NCBI GenBank assembly: GCA_002339725.1
Contig: DDKN01000074.1
Coordinates: forward strand, 1-14,330
Direction: 5' to 3'
From: Thiobacillus sp. UBA2597
GTDB taxonomy: Bacteria; Pseudomonadota; Gammaproteobacteria; Burkholderiales; Thiobacillaceae
Length of the DNA stretch: 14,330 nt
This document shows, one piece after another, positions 12,452 to 14,330 of this stretch (within the stretch, counting starts at the first letter, position 1; each line of letters starts with the position of its first letter). The notes beneath the pieces were generated by a model. The model was given only the letters and a program-made list of their open reading frames with translations. It made no database searches and was not told the origin of the DNA. A program made the position numbers and the translations under genes.

Positions 12452-13620
12452 CGGGGGCGAGGTCGAAGCGCCGCCGGGCGGCGTCCACGGCCTGTGACTT
12501 GCTCGGGAAGACGTTGTCCGGGCCGAGCAGTGTGATCAGGCCGGCGCGGCCGAAGGCATCGGCCACCGGCGCCTTCAGACTGCTGAACATCAGGACCACG
12601 CCCTGTTGTTGCAGGCGCCCGGCCAGCTCGCGCACCTTGTCCGCACCGCTGGCGTCGAGCTCGTTGATGCCGGAGCCGATCACCAGGATGCCGCGCACCT
12701 GGGGCTGCCGCGCCAGCACCTCCAGCACGCTGTCCTCGAACGCCGCCATATTCAGATAGTTGAGCGAGCGGTCGAAGCGCATGGCGATGAAGTTCCGGCC
12801 GAGCGGCTCGAGCGCGCTGCTGTCGGTGCCAGCCAGGCTGCCGTCCGCCTTGCGCCCGAGCACCGCCGCACGCGGCTTCATGGTGCGCAGCAGGAACAGG
12901 GCGGCCGTCAGCGCCATGCCGATCAGGCTGCCGTTGGCGATGTCGGGGGCGAAGGCGAGGGTGGCGACGAAGGTGACAAGGCCCGCCACCGCGTCGCTGC
13001 GCTGCACCCGCCAGGCCTGCACCAGCGGTGCGACCCGGATCAGACCGAACACCGCGAGCATGACGATGGTGGCCAGCACCGCCTGGGGCAGGTGGTAGAG
13101 ATAGGCGGTGAGGAAGAGCAGCACGGCGAGCACCACCAGTGCGCTCACCACCGCATAGAGACCGGTCCTGGCGCCGGCGCGGGCGGCCACCGCCGAGCGC
13201 GAGAACGAGCCGCTCACCGCTTAGCTCTGGAAGAAGGCGCCGACGATGTTGGCCAGACCCTGGCCGATCAGCTCCCGGTTGGTGTCGATGCGCTCATGCG
13301 TCTGGGCGGCCAGGGCCTTGGACACCGAGGTTGCCTCCATGAAGCCGATCAGGGCCATGACGAAGGCCGCCGGCAACAGCGCCAGCATGATGTTCCAGTC
13401 GAGCGTGGGTGCCTTGAACGCGGGCAGCCCCGCCGGGATCTGGCCGACCACGTCGCCACCGGCGGCCAGCGTGACCTTGCCGTCCTTGAGTCCCTGGAAG
13501 CGCCAGGTGCCGTCGAGCGGGGTGACCCCGGCGGGCAGCCGGTCGGCGCGGTAATAGGTCAGGCCCTCGGCCGTCTCGAGCGCGACCAGGGGTTGGGCGT
13601 GCAGGTCGAGCCGGCGCGCG
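12447..13620 (-). pseudogene. Decayed second SulP transporter, N-terminus missing and nonsense codon
   Basis: The minus strand encodes a SulP paralogue that can be followed segment by segment against the intact copy at 5689-7743. It starts around ARRLDLHAQPLVALETAEG, equivalent to GERLAVQRHALVPVES near residue 300 of the intact protein, and continues through WRFQGLKDGKVTLAAGG, IPAGLP, GFMEATSVSKALAAQ and a full STAS domain. About 300 N-terminal residues, with the first membrane helices, are missing. At 13221-13223 a TAA replaces the Tyr codon of the segment that reads FFQSYTVSGSFS in the intact copy. The downstream frame (12447-13217) remains open, so decay may be recent. Because it shares the unusual inserted region, it is a paralogue of the same subfamily. 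A sequencing error could explain the stop but not the truncation. Confidence 0.9.
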
Positions 13621-14330
13621 CATCATGCTCGACGGTCTGGAGCAGATGCAGTCGCGGCTACAGGCGCTCAAAGGTCTGGAGGGGGGCAGGCTGCGGCTGG
13701 GGGTGGCGACCCCGGCCAAGTTCTTCGCTCCGCGCCTCCTCGGCTACTTCCTGCAACAGCACCCGGCCATCGAGCCCACCCTGAGCGTGAGCCAGCGCGA
13801 CGTGCTGTTGAGGCGCATGCATGACAATCTTGACGACCTCTACATCTTCAGCGTGCCGCCGGAGGGGCCGGACCTGACGGTGGAGCCCTCCTGCCCAACG
13901 AGCTGGTGGCCATCGCCGCCCGTCAGCATCCGCTCGCGCGGCGCCGGCGCCGCATCCCCCTGGCCGAGTTCTGCGCCCAGCCCTTCCTCATGCGCGAGCC
14001 GGGCTCGGGCACCCGCATCACCATCGAGCGCCATCTGGCGCAGCATGGCATCACGATCCGCCCGCGCATGGAGCTCGGCAGCAACTTCGCCATCGAGCAG
14101 GCGGTTGCCACCGGCGTGGGCGTGTCCATCGTCTCCCGCACCATGCTGGCGGGTCTTTATTTCGGCGAGGAGATCCGCGTGCTCGACGTCGAGACCCTGC
14201 CCATCCATGGCCACTGGTATCTGGTCTATCTGAGCATCAAGGGCGACCTGCCGGTGGTGGGGCAGTTTCGCCGCTTCATTCACCAGTTCACGGACGAACT
14301 GCAGGCGCCCTACCGCCGGTCGGGCGATCG
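13613..14330 (+). pseudogene. Decayed CbbR-like LysR regulator, DNA-binding domain missing and frameshifted
   Basis: The plus strand encodes the linker helix and effector domain of a LysR-type regulator resembling CbbR, the RuBisCO operon activator: ALKGLEGGRLRLGVATPAK, then FFAPRLL, and later MREPGSGTRITIERHL and MELGSNFAIEQAV. The N-terminal helix-turn-helix (about 65-70 residues) is absent; the reading starts in the linker at about 13613-13625. After VEP the frame changes. Deleting one T near 13889 from an expected CCCTTCCTGCCC would give the observed CCCTCCTGCCC, and translation then continues correctly from CTG at 13891 (LPNELVAIAARQHPL) to the window edge with no stop. The first frame runs on as noise to about 14233. 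Truncation plus frameshift make a pseudogene likely. CbbR would normally be divergent from a CO2-fixation operon. Confidence 0.85.

Noticed and set aside
12606..13784. Plus-strand 392-codon frame across the SulP remnant and the junction
   Set aside because: It is a shadow of the minus-strand SulP coding sequence that happens to run into the LysR remnant in the wrong frame.
1..14330. CRISPR arrays, tRNA or rRNA genes, insertion-sequence transposases
   Set aside because: I saw no regularly spaced repeats, no tRNA-like cloverleaf or rRNA signature, and no transposase or integrase reading frame.

Overview
The window is GC-rich and gene-dense. It carries the distal part of an alpha-carboxysome (cso) operon, so it most likely comes from a chemolithoautotrophic proteobacterium, for example a sulfur oxidiser of the beta or gamma class. 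This rests on gene content (Bfr-like protein, acRAF, McdA, McdB, CbbQ, CbbO, CsoS1D, SulP, CbbR remnant). Nothing in the window fixes the genus.

Region 1 (1-5677, plus strand) is one continuous gene series. It starts with the last codons of an upstream gene, probably a CsoS1-type shell protein. Then come a bacterioferritin-like protein, the RuBisCO assembly factor acRAF, the positioning pair McdA and McdB, the RuBisCO activase pair CbbQ and CbbO, and the tandem-BMC shell protein CsoS1D. Genes overlap or nearly abut, except for a 98-bp repeat-like spacer between cbbQ and cbbO. Together they cover carboxysome shell, RuBisCO folding and repair, and carboxysome partitioning.

Region 2 (5689-8418, minus strand) holds a large SulP-family anion transporter, a candidate bicarbonate importer, preceded by a small protein of unknown function. 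A strong Rho-independent terminator hairpin sits just upstream of the sulP start. A near-consensus sigma-54 promoter reads into the unknown gene.

Region 3 (8603-12437, plus strand) is a divergent operon encoding a membrane histidine kinase, an NtrC-type sigma-54 activator and a Sua5/TsaC-type threonylcarbamoyl-AMP synthase, coupled by 4-bp start/stop overlaps. The 184-bp divergent spacer contains four alternating TGTTGC/GCAACA hexamers 89-137 bp upstream of the predicted sigma-54 start site, where an activator would be expected to bind. The main hypothesis from this window is that the two-component system senses a signal and switches on the unknown protein, and perhaps SulP behind a terminator, through sigma-54.

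Region 4 (12433-14330) is decayed. A second SulP gene of the same unusual subfamily (minus strand) lacks its N-terminal half and has a nonsense codon. A CbbR-like LysR regulator (plus strand) lacks its DNA-binding domain and has a frameshift. The two remnants meet head to head at about 13611-13625, as if one deletion removed both 5' ends and the promoter region between them.
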